Of a DNA stretch of 50,748 bases, positions 25,186 through 34,824 are shown piece after piece (the first letter of the stretch is position 1; every line of letters begins with the position of its first letter). The translations under genes and the position numbers were made by a program. This DNA comes from JBLHGU01 sp047615875 (GTDB taxonomy: Bacteria; Pseudomonadota; Gammaproteobacteria; Arenicellales; CAJQKF01): assembly GCA_047615875.1 (NCBI GenBank), contig JBLHGU010000014.1, positions 1 through 50,748 of the forward strand. The letters are read 5' to 3'. Under the pieces are notes generated by a model, which did no database searches, was not told the DNA's origin, and saw only the letters and a program-made list of their open reading frames with translations.

Positions 25186-26967
25186 ATGAAAGAAAAGGTT
25201 CAACGCAGGCTTGCCGCTATCGTTTCCGCTGACGTGGTCGGCTATTCGCGCCTTATGGGTGTGGACGAAACGGGCACCCTCGTTGCGTTTCGATCTCACA
25301 GATCGGAACTGATCGATTCGAGCATTGCTGAACACGGCGGTCGTATTGTAAAGACTATGGGCGACGGTCTATTACTGGAGTACCCATCGGTGGTGGATGC
25401 AACGCAATGTATGATCGAAGTTCAGACGGCCATGGCAGAACGCAATCAGGGCGTTGATGCAGATAAGCGACTTGTTTTTCGTGTTGGAATAAACCTCGGC
25501 GACATTATTATCGAAGGCGATGATATTTTGGGTAATGAAGTTAACATTGCCGCCAGGCTTCAGGAGATTGCCGAACCAGGCGGAATTTCAATTTCCCGAC
25601 GAGTTTATGAGGATGTGCAAGAGCGCCTGGATGCCAGATTTGAAGATAGCGGCGAACACTCGCTGAAAAATATAGCGAGGCCGGTGCAAGTCTGGCAATG
25701 GTCTTTGCAACCAGTAACCAACACCGACGACAACAAAATACTTGCCGAGAGTACCGTCGATGAAGGTTTACCACTGCCTGACAAACCCTCTATCGCCGTG
25801 CTCCCATTCAATAATATGTCCGGTGATTCGGAACAGGAATATTTTGCCGATGGCATGTCTGAGGACATCATTACGGCACTGTCCCGGTCGCCCTGGCTTT
25901 TTGTCATTGCTCGAAACTCAACCTTTACCTATAAGGGCAAAAGCACCGATATAAAGCAGATTGCCCAGGAGTTGGGAGTCAGGTACGTTCTGGAAGGAAG
26001 CGTGCGCAAGTCCGCAAACAGAATCCGCGTTACCGCACAGCTTATCGATGGCAGTAGTGGCGGGCATGTTTGGTCGGAACGCTATGATGGCGAATTGACA
26101 GATATATTCGATCTTCAGGATGAAATTACTCGCAAGGTAGTTGCCTCGGTTCTAACTCAGGTCCACCTCACCGCAAGTAAAACGACTAGAAGAAGCAAGC
26201 GCCCAGACCTTACAGTATGGGAACTAACCATGCGCGGTTGGCAACTCTTGTACGATTTCTCTGTAGACAGCTATAGCATAGCTAAAACTGTTCTGGAGAA
26301 AGCCATCAAGCTCGATCCCGAAAGCGCTGAGGCCCACCTGGTCCTCTCTCTGATTCATCATCACAATGCTTTTATGGGTTTAACTGAAGACATTCAAGCA
26401 GCACAGAAGACGGCTAATGATCTCGCGTTGCGTGCGACCCGACTGGACAATCAGAATGAGTATGCCCATTGGGCTCTGGGTATCAGTTATTTGGGTACCG
26501 GTGGATACAAAGAGTCAGTTGCAGCTCTTACTCGAGCGCTGGAACTAAACCCAAATTGTTCTGTAGCCTACGGCAGTCTTGGCACAGCATTAGTTCAGAT
26601 CGGTCGACTCGAAGAAGCCATATCAAATTCCGAAATATCTATTCGCTCCAACCCACGCGACCCAAGTATCTTTTTCCGATTCACGGTAATCAGCCTGGCC
26701 CACTTTCTGGCTGGGCGCTACGAGCTCGCGATAGAATGGGCAGATAAAGCCATAAACAGAATGCCCAGCTGGTATCTGGCCCATCTCGTTCTTGCAGCAT
26801 CCTATGTACAGGCAAATCGAGTAGAGGAAGCGCAGTTAGCTATTGATCACTGTCTTAAAGTTATACCGGACATTACAATTTCCAGTCTCGACCGTTTCCC
26901 TCTCAAGAATATCGGAGACATGCAGCTATTAAGGGACAGCCTTCAGAAAACTGACCTGAAGAGTTAG
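25186..26967 (+). CDS. Class III adenylate/guanylate cyclase with TolB-like and TPR domains
   Basis: 593 residues. Residues 8-170 form the cyclase domain: metal Asp16 in SADVVGYS, Asp60 in KTMGDGLLLEYPS, and the transition-state Asn120/Arg124 in GNEVNIAARLQ. Both metal Asps are present, so it should be active. Residues about 203-330 are a TolB/FlgO-like domain (PSIAVLPFNNMSGDSEQEYFADG). The remainder is TPR repeats (AHWALGISYLGTGGYKESVAAL, AYGSLGTALVQIGRLEEAI and others). No transmembrane segment is evident, so it is cytosolic. Such genes often occur in many copies beside catabolic loci; a truncated relative lies at 6791. Signal and target are unknown. Confidence 0.9.
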   Translation: MKEKVQRRLAAIVSADVVGYSRLMGVDETGTLVAFRSHRSELIDSSIAEHGGRIVKTMGDGLLLEYPSVVDATQCMIEVQTAMAERNQGVDADKRLVFRVGINLGDIIIEGDDILGNEVNIAARLQEIAEPGGISISRRVYEDVQERLDARFEDSGEHSLKNIARPVQVWQWSLQPVTNTDDNKILAESTVDEGLPLPDKPSIAVLPFNNMSGDSEQEYFADGMSEDIITALSRSPWLFVIARNSTFTYKGKSTDIKQIAQELGVRYVLEGSVRKSANRIRVTAQLIDGSSGGHVWSERYDGELTDIFDLQDEITRKVVASVLTQVHLTASKTTRRSKRPDLTVWELTMRGWQLLYDFSVDSYSIAKTVLEKAIKLDPESAEAHLVLSLIHHHNAFMGLTEDIQAAQKTANDLALRATRLDNQNEYAHWALGISYLGTGGYKESVAALTRALELNPNCSVAYGSLGTALVQIGRLEEAISNSEISIRSNPRDPSIFFRFTVISLAHFLAGRYELAIEWADKAINRMPSWYLAHLVLAASYVQANRVEEAQLAIDHCLKVIPDITISSLDRFPLKNIGDMQLLRDSLQKTDLKS

Positions 26968-27161
26968 TCACTACGGTGCAAACTACCTGCCTGGACCTGT
27001 TTTCCCACAAATTCTAAACCACTGGATAACTTCTCACCGCGCATAGTCTTTACCGAGTTATGCATCGGTTCGTGAAGTTAAGACAAAGCGACCTGATATA
27101 AGCTCAACAGCCGACATTCCGTTACACTAAAGTCTTCCTTTACAGAATTTCTAGCTTACCA

Positions 27162-29582
27162 ATGAAAACCCATGCTCGCGTAGTTGTAATCGGTGGCGGC
27201 GTTACCGGTTGTAGTATTTTGTATCATCTTGCCAAGGCTGGCTGGAGTGATGTCGTTCTTATTGAGCGACAAGAGCTTACTGCAGGTTCTTCCTGGCACG
27301 CTGCCGGCAATCTGTTCGCCTTAACTAGCCCCAATAACGTTTCCTGGTTACAAAAATACGCTCAGGATATTTACCCTGTTCTGGAACAGGAGAGTGGACA
27401 ATCCGTTGGCTATCATCCGGTGGGTGGGATTACGCTAATCTCAGATAAGGAAGAAATGGATTCCTTCAAGATCACGGTTAGTCGTGGTCGTCGCCTGGGT
27501 ATAGATGCACACTTTATGGACTGGCAGGAAGTTCGTGACAAGCTACCGTTCGAGATTAAAACTGACAAGCTATATGGCGCTATGTGGGACCAGTATCACG
27601 GCTATGTCGATCCAGCCAGTGTTACCCAGGCCTATGCCAAGGCCGCTCGAAATTTTGGCGCCGAGGTTTACCGACATAACCCGGTGATAGAAACCAATCA
27701 GAAGCCTGACGGCGGCTGGCAAGTGGTTACTCAAAACGGCACTATTGAAGCTGAATTTGTCGTCAATGCGGCTGGGCTATGGGCACGTGAAGTTGCAGCG
27801 CTGGCAGGTATCACTTTACCTCTTGCACCAGTACAACATCACTATCTGGTGACAGAAAACATTGCGGAAATTCAGAATATGAGTGGCGAAATGCCAACTA
27901 TTGGCTTCCCTACCGCAAACTCCTATTTTCGACAAGAAGGCTCTGGCCTATTGTTTGGCGCCTACGAAAAACCCATGCATCACTGGGCCGTGGGCGGCAC
28001 GCCACTGGAATTTGGCCACGAATTATTGCCAGATAATCTTGAGTGGATGGAAGACAACTTTACGCTGGCTGCTGATGTAATGCCTGTCGTCGGTAACAGT
28101 GGCATCAAACGCGTGGTTAATGGCCCGATGATCTTCTCTCCTGATCTTGGACCATTAGTTGGTCCGCACCCAGATCTAAACAACTATTTCTGTGCTTGTG
28201 GTGTAATGACTGGGTTTAATCAAGGTGCGGGCATCGGCCTGATGCTGGCAGAATGGATGATGCAAGGCGAGCCTGGCATGGATATTAATTGCTGGGATGT
28301 CGCCCGTTATGGCAGCTATGCCGATAACGACTACACCCTGGCTAAGACCCGTTATTGGTACGAACATCGCCAGGATCGGGTTTATCCGTTTCAGGAAGTT
28401 GAGGCCGCTCGCCCGGTTAGAAAACGACCTGTCTACCAAATTCAGAAAACGGCCGGTGCGGTTTTTGGTGAGGCGTTCGGTTGGGAGTACCCACTATGGT
28501 ACGCCGAGAACGAAGCGGCCGCAGTTGATCAATATTCGTTTCGTCGCGGTAATTGGCATGAAAGGGTTGGCGAAGAATGTCTGGCAACTGCCCAGAGTGT
28601 CTGCATTTTCGATGTATCAACCTTCGCCAAATATCGCGTATCTGGCAGTGATGCTGAGGAATGGCTAAATCGGGTGCTGGCCAATCGCATGCCGGTTGAG
28701 GGAAAAACAATCTTATCCCCCATGTTGAGCGAAAAGGGTCGGGTGATTGGCGATTTCACGATCACCAATACGGGCAATAATCAGTTCATGTTGCTTGGTG
28801 CCGGTGCCATGCAGAATTTTCATTTTCGGCATTTCAAAAAGTACCGTAATGATTATTCCATCAAGATAGAAAATCTTAGTAAGTCTCATGCCGGGCACAT
28901 GATTGCCGGCCCAAACTCACGAGCACTACTGCAATCTCTTTGCGATGAAGATACCTCGAATGAAACATTTAAATTTCTTTCTGGACGCTGGATGAAAGTC
29001 GGCAATGCGCGAGACTGCTTCGTCGTTCGGGTTTCCTTTACCGGGGAGCTTGGCTACGAAATCTATTGCCCGGAAGATCAACAGGCAGCTTTACTCAAGT
29101 CATTGCTTGAAGCTGGGAAAGCGTTCAATGCCAGACTCGCAGGATCACGCGCACTGATGTCTATGCGACTGGAGAAAGCTTTTGCGAGTTGGGGTTCTGA
29201 CCTTTCACCAGACTACGATGCTTTGGAGACTGGCATGGATCGATTTGTACGGTTCGATAAGAAGTCCTTCGTCGGCCGTAACGCTACGCTTGAAAAACAA
29301 CAACATCCGGTGAAAGAAAAGCGTGTATTGCTTCAATTAGAAGATAGCGATGCTGATGCAAACGGTGGAGAAGCAGTATTTGCAAATGGAAAATATATCG
29401 GTTACATCACCTCTGGTGGCTACGGCCATCGTATTCAATCGAGTTTGGCACTAGCCTACATTCAATCTGATCAACAGCCTGATAATAATTATTGTACTGT
29501 TGAGATTTTAGGCGAGCATATCAATGCCAGTATTCACTATGAAGCTCTAGTCGATCCAACAGGCAAACGAATGCGCGGTTAG
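27162..29582 (+). CDS. Dimethylglycine/sarcosine dehydrogenase-like flavoprotein (FAD + GcvT domains)
   Basis: 806 residues in two parts. The N-terminal DAO-type FAD domain (VVIGGGVTGCSILYHLAKAG at 8-27) has a GSSWHAAG motif with His46 at the position that binds FAD covalently in dimethylglycine and sarcosine dehydrogenases. The second half (from about 420) is GcvT-like and folate-binding, with FTGELGYEIYCPEDQ and SMRLEKAFASWGSDLSPDYDALETGMDRFV. The expected reaction is oxidative N-demethylation of an N-methyl amino acid, passing formaldehyde to tetrahydrofolate. It fits downstream of a Rieske betaine demethylase. It stands alone on its strand; the exact substrate is uncertain. Confidence 0.9.
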   Translation: MKTHARVVVIGGGVTGCSILYHLAKAGWSDVVLIERQELTAGSSWHAAGNLFALTSPNNVSWLQKYAQDIYPVLEQESGQSVGYHPVGGITLISDKEEMDSFKITVSRGRRLGIDAHFMDWQEVRDKLPFEIKTDKLYGAMWDQYHGYVDPASVTQAYAKAARNFGAEVYRHNPVIETNQKPDGGWQVVTQNGTIEAEFVVNAAGLWAREVAALAGITLPLAPVQHHYLVTENIAEIQNMSGEMPTIGFPTANSYFRQEGSGLLFGAYEKPMHHWAVGGTPLEFGHELLPDNLEWMEDNFTLAADVMPVVGNSGIKRVVNGPMIFSPDLGPLVGPHPDLNNYFCACGVMTGFNQGAGIGLMLAEWMMQGEPGMDINCWDVARYGSYADNDYTLAKTRYWYEHRQDRVYPFQEVEAARPVRKRPVYQIQKTAGAVFGEAFGWEYPLWYAENEAAAVDQYSFRRGNWHERVGEECLATAQSVCIFDVSTFAKYRVSGSDAEEWLNRVLANRMPVEGKTILSPMLSEKGRVIGDFTITNTGNNQFMLLGAGAMQNFHFRHFKKYRNDYSIKIENLSKSHAGHMIAGPNSRALLQSLCDEDTSNETFKFLSGRWMKVGNARDCFVVRVSFTGELGYEIYCPEDQQAALLKSLLEAGKAFNARLAGSRALMSMRLEKAFASWGSDLSPDYDALETGMDRFVRFDKKSFVGRNATLEKQQHPVKEKRVLLQLEDSDADANGGEAVFANGKYIGYITSGGYGHRIQSSLALAYIQSDQQPDNNYCTVEILGEHINASIHYEALVDPTGKRMRG

Positions 29583-29589
29583 ATCTTTC

Positions 29590-29608
29590 GAAGAAATCAG
29601 ATTTCTTC
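29590..29608. terminator. Small hairpin between convergent genes
   Basis: A perfect 8-bp inverted repeat (29590-29597 with 29601-29608) and a 3-nt loop lie in the 35-bp gap between two convergent genes ending at 29582 and 29618. The stem is A/T-rich and lacks a long T-tract, so bidirectional termination is possible but weakly supported. Confidence 0.35.
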
Positions 29609-29617
29609 TATTCAGAA

Positions 29618-31129
29618 TCAGGTTGAAGCGGGCCGACGTTGAAAAAATGTCAGCGGTAACACCACTACCGCTGACATTGCTAATAACCAGAATACGTTCG
29701 CGTAACTAATGGCCGCGGCTTGCAAACTGATTTCACTGGCTACTGACGCGAGTTGTGCAGAACTGGAAAAATCCGAAATTATTCCCGAACTTTGCACAAT
29801 CTTGTTGGCTGGTTCAATAAAAGCACTGAGTTCTGATCGATTAATGTCACTTGATCGACTATACACAATCACCGCAAGTGCAACACCAAAACTACTGGAT
29901 AGATTATAGGTTAGGGATACCATGGTGGCACCGGATGTTCGCAAGTGGGGTTTTAGTGTTGCATACATCAAGGACATGGCTGGCACCCATATGAATGCCA
30001 TGGAAGCACCTTGAATTATGGTTGGCCAAAGAATATCTGCAACCCCGATATTTAAATTGTATTGCGCCATATACAAGCTAGTAGCAGCGAATGTTGCCAG
30101 ACCGCCTGCCAGCAACAAGCGTGGGTCACACCTGGAGGCGAAATAGCCTGCGACTAGCATAAAAATGATATTGGATATTCCGCGAGGTAACACGAGTAAT
30201 CCTGTAGTAAAAACTTCCAGTCCGCGCATTTCCTCCATCATAGTAGGCAAAATTACCATTGGCACCAGGCCGATGTAGCCATAAACCATCGTTATGAGCA
30301 GGCCGAGCACCAGGTTTCGATCTTTGAATATCTGCCAGTTTAGAAATGGCTCTTTGCAATAGATTGTATGCACAATGTAGAGGTAGAACGAAAGCAATCC
30401 AACGGCCACCAAAATCGGAATTTCCGTAGAGTTAAACCAGTCAAGATGCTGCCCTTGATTAATCACGGTTTGAGCCATGGTCAGAGCGATAGCCAGGGTT
30501 AAAAAACCGGTCCAGTCGAGCTTGGCTTTACCCGATGTATTTTCTGCAGGCATGAACATGGCGCAGCACGCCAGCGCCATTGCGCCGAACGGTGCGACAC
30601 TTAAAAAAGTTAGCCTCCAACTAACCAGATCAGCAAGCCACGAACCTATGGTTGGTGCAAAAACCCAACCGGCTGCCAATCCAACCGACCAAATAGAAAA
30701 GGCCAGCGGTCGTTTACTAAGCGGAAAAGTATCCATAGTCACCGCCTGGGATAAGGCAATGATGGGCGAGCCTGCTAGTGCCGAACAAATGCGCCACAGG
30801 AGAACCTCTTCGAGACTGTTAACACTGGCAACCATAATAGATGTCAGAGAAAACAAAGACAGTGCGGTTATCAGCAATCTCTTGGTACCAAGACGCTGAC
30901 GTAGCCAGGGTGTTAGTGGAATCCCAACTGCACCTGCCACAACGGTTGCTGTAACTACCAGGGAAATTTGATCCAGACTAACAGCAAGATCGCCCTGCAT
31001 CTGCGGTAGCACCGCGTTAGGCAAGGTCCAGGCTGCTGCATAAACTGACGCCGCAAGAGTGACCGAAAGAAAGCTCAACCATTGTGGTAGGCCTACTTCA
31101 TCGTCCGATACTTCTGATTGTTGGTTCAC
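29618..31129 (-). CDS. EmrB/QacA-type MFS efflux transporter (DHA2)
   Basis: 503 residues with about 14 hydrophobic segments, the DHA2 drug:proton antiporter layout. The first helix region LSVTLAASVYAAAWTLPNAVLPQMQGDLAVS and the later AGSPIIALSQAVTMDTFP and LDWTGFLTLAIAL segments match EmrB-like proteins. The start is GTG at 31129. The HlyD-type gene ends 19 bp upstream, so the two form an EmrAB-like tripartite pump needing an outer-membrane TolC from elsewhere. Substrate is probably a hydrophobic or aromatic toxicant; no regulator is adjacent. Confidence 0.9.
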   Translation of the reverse strand: MNQQSEVSDDEVGLPQWLSFLSVTLAASVYAAAWTLPNAVLPQMQGDLAVSLDQISLVVTATVVAGAVGIPLTPWLRQRLGTKRLLITALSLFSLTSIMVASVNSLEEVLLWRICSALAGSPIIALSQAVTMDTFPLSKRPLAFSIWSVGLAAGWVFAPTIGSWLADLVSWRLTFLSVAPFGAMALACCAMFMPAENTSGKAKLDWTGFLTLAIALTMAQTVINQGQHLDWFNSTEIPILVAVGLLSFYLYIVHTIYCKEPFLNWQIFKDRNLVLGLLITMVYGYIGLVPMVILPTMMEEMRGLEVFTTGLLVLPRGISNIIFMLVAGYFASRCDPRLLLAGGLATFAATSLYMAQYNLNIGVADILWPTIIQGASMAFIWVPAMSLMYATLKPHLRTSGATMVSLTYNLSSSFGVALAVIVYSRSSDINRSELSAFIEPANKIVQSSGIISDFSSSAQLASVASEISLQAAAISYANVFWLLAMSAVVVLPLTFFQRRPAST

Positions 31130-31148
31130 CAGCTTTTGCCTGCTTCAG

Positions 31149-32162
31149 TTATGGCTCTGAAGTTGTTGCATCTGTGTTTATTGAAACCGAAACAGTCATA
31201 CCAGCGCGTAAAAGAGATCCACTTTCGTCACTGTCGAGCTCTATTCTGACTGGCACCCTTTGCACTACTTTAATCCAGTTACCCGTAGCATTTTGAGCCG
31301 GCAACACCATAAATTCACTCCCGGTAGCGGGACTTATATGGGATACGGCACCACGAAATACTCGATCGGGATAGGCATCCAGTGTGGCTTCAACAGATTG
31401 ACCAACACTAACATTGGCAAGCTGTGTTTCTTTAAGATTAGCCTCAATCCAGAGTCCTTGTGTACCAACCAGATAAAAAACTGGTCGCCCCTGTTCAACC
31501 CATTCTCCCACACCCAGCTCCATTCCACTGACCACGCCTTCGGATGGGGCAAGCACTCTTGTATAGGCTAGCATCAATTCTACTTCGCTTACTGCCGCAG
31601 CAGCTTCAAGATACATCGGGTGGTTTTGTGTTGGAAGATCTGCATCACCGCCCAATTTGGCTAATACCTTTAAGGCTCGCTGTCTTACCACCAGCAAATC
31701 CTGACCCGCCCTGTCCCACTCGTGAGTTGCCTCATCCAACGTGGCCTTGGCGCCAACACCTTTTTTGACCAGATCCTGTTGTCGCTCAAATTCCTTTTTA
31801 AGGTAGACAACCCGTTTCTCCGCCTCGGCTATCTGGGCCAGATTCTGAGTGTATTCTGCACGGATAGACTGTAACGTGAAAGTAACAGTTTTTAGCTTGG
31901 CTGCAGCTCTTTCTCGTTGAATCTCATAGGGGCGTTGATCCAGGGTAAATAACAATTCACCCTTGGTGACATGACTATTATCCTTGACCGCCACACTCAC
32001 CACACGACCATCAATGTCAGAACTAATCACGGCAGTGGCAGTTTTTACATAAGCATTATCAGTGCTAACAAAGTGCTCATTCGCTTTGTACCAGGCCACA
32101 GCGAAGCCAGCCGCAATTAGCGGCAGAATCAGCATTAGAAAAATACGTTTTACCGGGGTCAT
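31149..32162 (-). CDS. EmrA/HlyD-type membrane fusion protein
   Basis: Periplasmic adaptor subunit. It has one N-terminal transmembrane helix (IFLMLILPLIAAGFAVAWY), the biotinyl-lipoyl-like first half TDNAYVKTATAVISSDIDGRVVSVAVKDN, a coiled-coil hairpin (about 75-165), and the second lipoyl half VLAPSEGVVSGMELGVGEWV. The TTG at 32177 would add five residues, but the ATG at 32162 gives the usual short cytoplasmic lead before the helix. It precedes the MFS gene by 19 bp in the same transcript. Confidence 0.9.
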   Translation of the reverse strand: MTPVKRIFLMLILPLIAAGFAVAWYKANEHFVSTDNAYVKTATAVISSDIDGRVVSVAVKDNSHVTKGELLFTLDQRPYEIQRERAAAKLKTVTFTLQSIRAEYTQNLAQIAEAEKRVVYLKKEFERQQDLVKKGVGAKATLDEATHEWDRAGQDLLVVRQRALKVLAKLGGDADLPTQNHPMYLEAAAAVSEVELMLAYTRVLAPSEGVVSGMELGVGEWVEQGRPVFYLVGTQGLWIEANLKETQLANVSVGQSVEATLDAYPDRVFRGAVSHISPATGSEFMVLPAQNATGNWIKVVQRVPVRIELDSDESGSLLRAGMTVSVSINTDATTSEP

Positions 32163-32340
32163 GGAAAATCCACACAATTTAATGACCTACTTTACCTGAG
32201 ACTGCGGCTTGACACTTACCCCACAGAACCGCATAAGTCGCTAATCCTTCACTAAGCCAAGCTTCTTTGGAACTACCTGACCTTACGCGGGTCCAACTTA
32301 CGCAATGAATTCTGAACACTCCAAAGCGACCCACTCAATA

Positions 32341-32847
32341 ATGATAAAAACACTAAAAGCTCTGTTTATTTTTGCTCTGTTTACCACAACAACTATGACA
32401 CAAGCATCCCTCGGGGAGGCTCCCGGTGAACAGTTTCACAACATTCGCTTTACTGATGAGCAGGGTAATCGTCATCAACTTGATGAGTATAAAGGCAAAG
32501 TAGTAGTGCTTAAATTCTGGGGCAGCTGGTGTGGCATCTGCCAACTAAAGTGGCCAAAACACCAAGCACTTTATAATCAACTGCAAGAAGAAAAAGATGT
32601 AGTTTTTCTGACGGTTTCATTTGCCGAATCACTACAGAAAAGTCAATCCTTTGCCCATGGTATGGAATACACCGTACCGTTGTTTCACGGCTCTAATTTA
32701 GGTCTTATAAAAACTGTAGACGGCGCTCCGTTTCAGCCGCTAGGCACCCCCTATAATCTTTTACTGGATCGAAATGGCGTTATAAAACAAAAGTGGATTG
32801 GACATCAACCGGGAGTAACTGCGGAAATTGTTCGATCGTTTTTGTAG
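32341..32847 (+). CDS. TlpA-like periplasmic thioredoxin-fold protein
   Basis: A redoxin-family protein. From the ATG at 32341 it has a signal peptide (MIKTLKALFIFALFTTTTMTQA, cleavage after Ala likely), then GEAPGEQFHNIRFTDEQGN and the active site WGSWCGICQLKWP (CxxC). A cis-Pro loop sequence GTPYNLLLDRNG follows. The ATG at 32305 would add 12 polar residues before the signal; the later start fits export better. It probably reduces or isomerises disulfides in the periplasm or assists cytochrome maturation. It stands alone, divergent from the efflux genes. Confidence 0.85.
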   Translation: MIKTLKALFIFALFTTTTMTQASLGEAPGEQFHNIRFTDEQGNRHQLDEYKGKVVVLKFWGSWCGICQLKWPKHQALYNQLQEEKDVVFLTVSFAESLQKSQSFAHGMEYTVPLFHGSNLGLIKTVDGAPFQPLGTPYNLLLDRNGVIKQKWIGHQPGVTAEIVRSFL

Positions 32848-32919
32848 TAAAAACTTTGGAGCATCTCGAAATGCTGTGCTCCGCGCGTGGAGAACTCGCT
32901 GCAATTAACGTGTAATTCT

Positions 32920-33831
32920 CTACTCGGACTTAACGACTTGTTCCTCAGATTCTCTTTCTTCCGCCAGATCCATCTGTCTTTGTCGCTCACGATATCCGGC
33001 CTTTTGTTTTTCTGAGGAATGGTTGAAACAATGCTGACAACTAACACCTTCTTCATAATATTCTGACAGGGTTTCCTCGTCGGTCAGCGGGTGTCGACAA
33101 CCACGACACAACACATATTCACCGGGCTTAAGACCATGCCCGACTGAAACCCGCTCATCGAAAACAAAGCACTCACCTGCCCATTTACTCTGTGATTCTG
33201 GAACTTTCTCCAGATAATCCAGGATGCCTCCCTTTAAATGAACAACATTCTGAAAGCCGCGAGACTTCAGAAACGCAGTGGATTTCTCACAACGGATGCC
33301 ACCGGTACAGAACATGGCAATTTTATGATTTGTTTCGTACCCCTGTTTTTCCAACCATTCAGGAAAATCGCGAAAATTGGTGGTATTAGGATCTATCGCC
33401 CCCTCAAATGAACCAATAGCGGTCTCGTACTTATTGCGGGTATCTATTAGCAAAACCTCTGGATCAGAGATCACAGCATTCCAGTCGCTCGCTTGGATAT
33501 ACTCACCGGCCTGTTCTGCCGGGTTAATTTCTGGCACTCCAAGGGTAACAATTTCCTTCCTCAATTTAACCTTCATTCTGTGGAAAGGAGCCTCAGTCGC
33601 AGTGGAATACCGAAACGGCAGGCTCTTTAGTCTTTCATCTCTGGACAAAAACAGCCTGATCTCACCCAATCCCTCTCGTGATCCGGAAATCGTGCCGTTT
33701 ATACCTTCTTCAGCAAGCAGAATAGTGCCCAGCAGCCCATTGGACACACAGGCATCCAGAATAGACTGCCGCAAATTCTTGAAGTCGGGTAGTTGAACAA
33801 AGCGATAGAACGCAGCGACGCTAACAGCCAT
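32920..33831 (-). CDS. trhO: tRNA uridine(34) hydroxylase TrhO (YceA-type rhodanese)
   Basis: Rhodanese-superfamily enzyme for oxygen-dependent hydroxylation of tRNA uridine 34, an early step to 5-(carboxy)methoxyuridine. From the ATG at 33831 it is 303 residues, beginning AVSVAAFYRFVQLPDF as in the family. EEGINGTISG is the N-terminal domain hallmark, and the rhodanese loop FCTGGIRCEKSTA carries catalytic Cys175 and the conserved Cys181. A C-terminal CRGCRHPLT...CQHC zinc-like pair is also typical. The frame opens upstream to a TTG at 33897, but those 22 residues are not conserved. Confidence 0.92.
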   Translation of the reverse strand: MAVSVAAFYRFVQLPDFKNLRQSILDACVSNGLLGTILLAEEGINGTISGSREGLGEIRLFLSRDERLKSLPFRYSTATEAPFHRMKVKLRKEIVTLGVPEINPAEQAGEYIQASDWNAVISDPEVLLIDTRNKYETAIGSFEGAIDPNTTNFRDFPEWLEKQGYETNHKIAMFCTGGIRCEKSTAFLKSRGFQNVVHLKGGILDYLEKVPESQSKWAGECFVFDERVSVGHGLKPGEYVLCRGCRHPLTDEETLSEYYEEGVSCQHCFNHSSEKQKAGYRERQRQMDLAEERESEEQVVKSE

Positions 33832-34059
33832 TGATGCAAAGGAGGTAGTAAAAAACCGCAGCATACCCAAGAATATCGGTGAGTCAAGCTGAAACAATGG
33901 GGTTTTTCACAGCATAGACAGAGTCTGGTGACTCCCGCTGCGCCTGTTTTTTACACCAGCAGTGTTTTTTGAATTAACACCGATCACGACCTGCGCAAAG
34001 CAGACCCTGAGAGGTATTTCTGGTTGTTAAACTCAGTCATTACAAATTAGGGTGTGGCA

Positions 34060-34497
34060 TTAAAGTGCCTTTATCACCATGTGGCCGTTATTTGCCTCGT
34101 TACTCTCGGGAATGTTATTTCCATCATCAGCACGGGCGGTAAAGCGGTAATTATCAGGACGCCGTTTTAATGAGTTCCAGAATGTGAGTGTATGCACATG
34201 GCTCTGGCCAGGCTTAAGCGATGAAATCTTCACCGCAGCTCGATTTGGATAAGCAGGATGCTCGTAAGGCGCCATAGCGGGCGATTCAGCACAGGAACCC
34301 GCTCCAAGTCGTTGGCAATGGACTGTGGTGTACTGAGTTCTACTGGGTGAGGTGCCAATATTTTTTACCACTATCGTTGGTAGGGCTGAAATATTGACGA
34401 CCAAATCTGGCTTGGCCTGGGCCGCACCCATGGTTGCTATTAAAGCGGCGCCTGTGATCAGGGTTGCAATGGCTGATGAATAATTAGCTGATTTCAT
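34060..34497 (-). CDS. Secreted CARDB-like domain protein
   Basis: 145 residues with a clear signal peptide (about 1-28, ending GAAQA before KPDLVV) and one immunoglobulin-like CARDB-type domain. The pattern PDLVV...VVKNIGTSPS...IPESNEANN is the CARDB signature of an adhesion-like fold; two cysteines (CQRLGAGSC) may form a disulfide. An AGAGGA-like ribosome site precedes the ATG. It is likely periplasmic or extracellular; partner unknown. Confidence 0.75.
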   Translation of the reverse strand: MKSANYSSAIATLITGAALIATMGAAQAKPDLVVNISALPTIVVKNIGTSPSRTQYTTVHCQRLGAGSCAESPAMAPYEHPAYPNRAAVKISSLKPGQSHVHTLTFWNSLKRRPDNYRFTARADDGNNIPESNEANNGHMVIKAL

Positions 34498-34824
34498 TGT
34501 TTAATCCTCTTGGTTTAAAATTTTTGCCCCACATGGGGTTCGAGGGTTAAGTCGCAGGTTAGCGAAGAATCGTTCAATATTTATTTTCGAAGTTAAATTA
34601 TCCTTACTAATTGACTATCCTGGGAGATCAATTGAGCGTAAAAAGATGTAGAACATGAGCTTTTATGATTCCACTGGCTTTCCCAGAATTCCAAGTCTAC
34701 GACTACCGGTGCCCCAAGACTGGAAAAATCCGTAGTATTTACCGGAAACTCTTCTGCTGTAGAGGTCGCCAAATGAGACAGTTACTTTCATGACGGCCTC
34801 ATATTTTACGCTGTGGCTATTATT
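34498..34824. other. 327-bp intergenic region
   Basis: This lies upstream of the CARDB-like gene and downstream of the alcohol dehydrogenase gene, both on the minus strand. It must contain the promoter of the CARDB-like gene. Its right part holds the small open frame 34663-34791. I see no other structure. Confidence 0.45.
34663..34791 (-). CDS. Possible 42-residue small protein
   Basis: An ATG at 34791 preceded five bases earlier by GAGG opens a 42-codon frame, starting MKVTVSFGDLYSRRVSGKYY and ending LGILGKPVES. It lies 33 bp after the alcohol dehydrogenase gene on the same strand, so it could be its last cistron. I recognise no family. It is basic and rich in Gly, Ser and aromatics. It could equally be a decayed gene fragment or chance. 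Confidence 0.25.
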   Translation of the reverse strand: MKVTVSFGDLYSRRVSGKYYGFFQSWGTGSRRLGILGKPVES

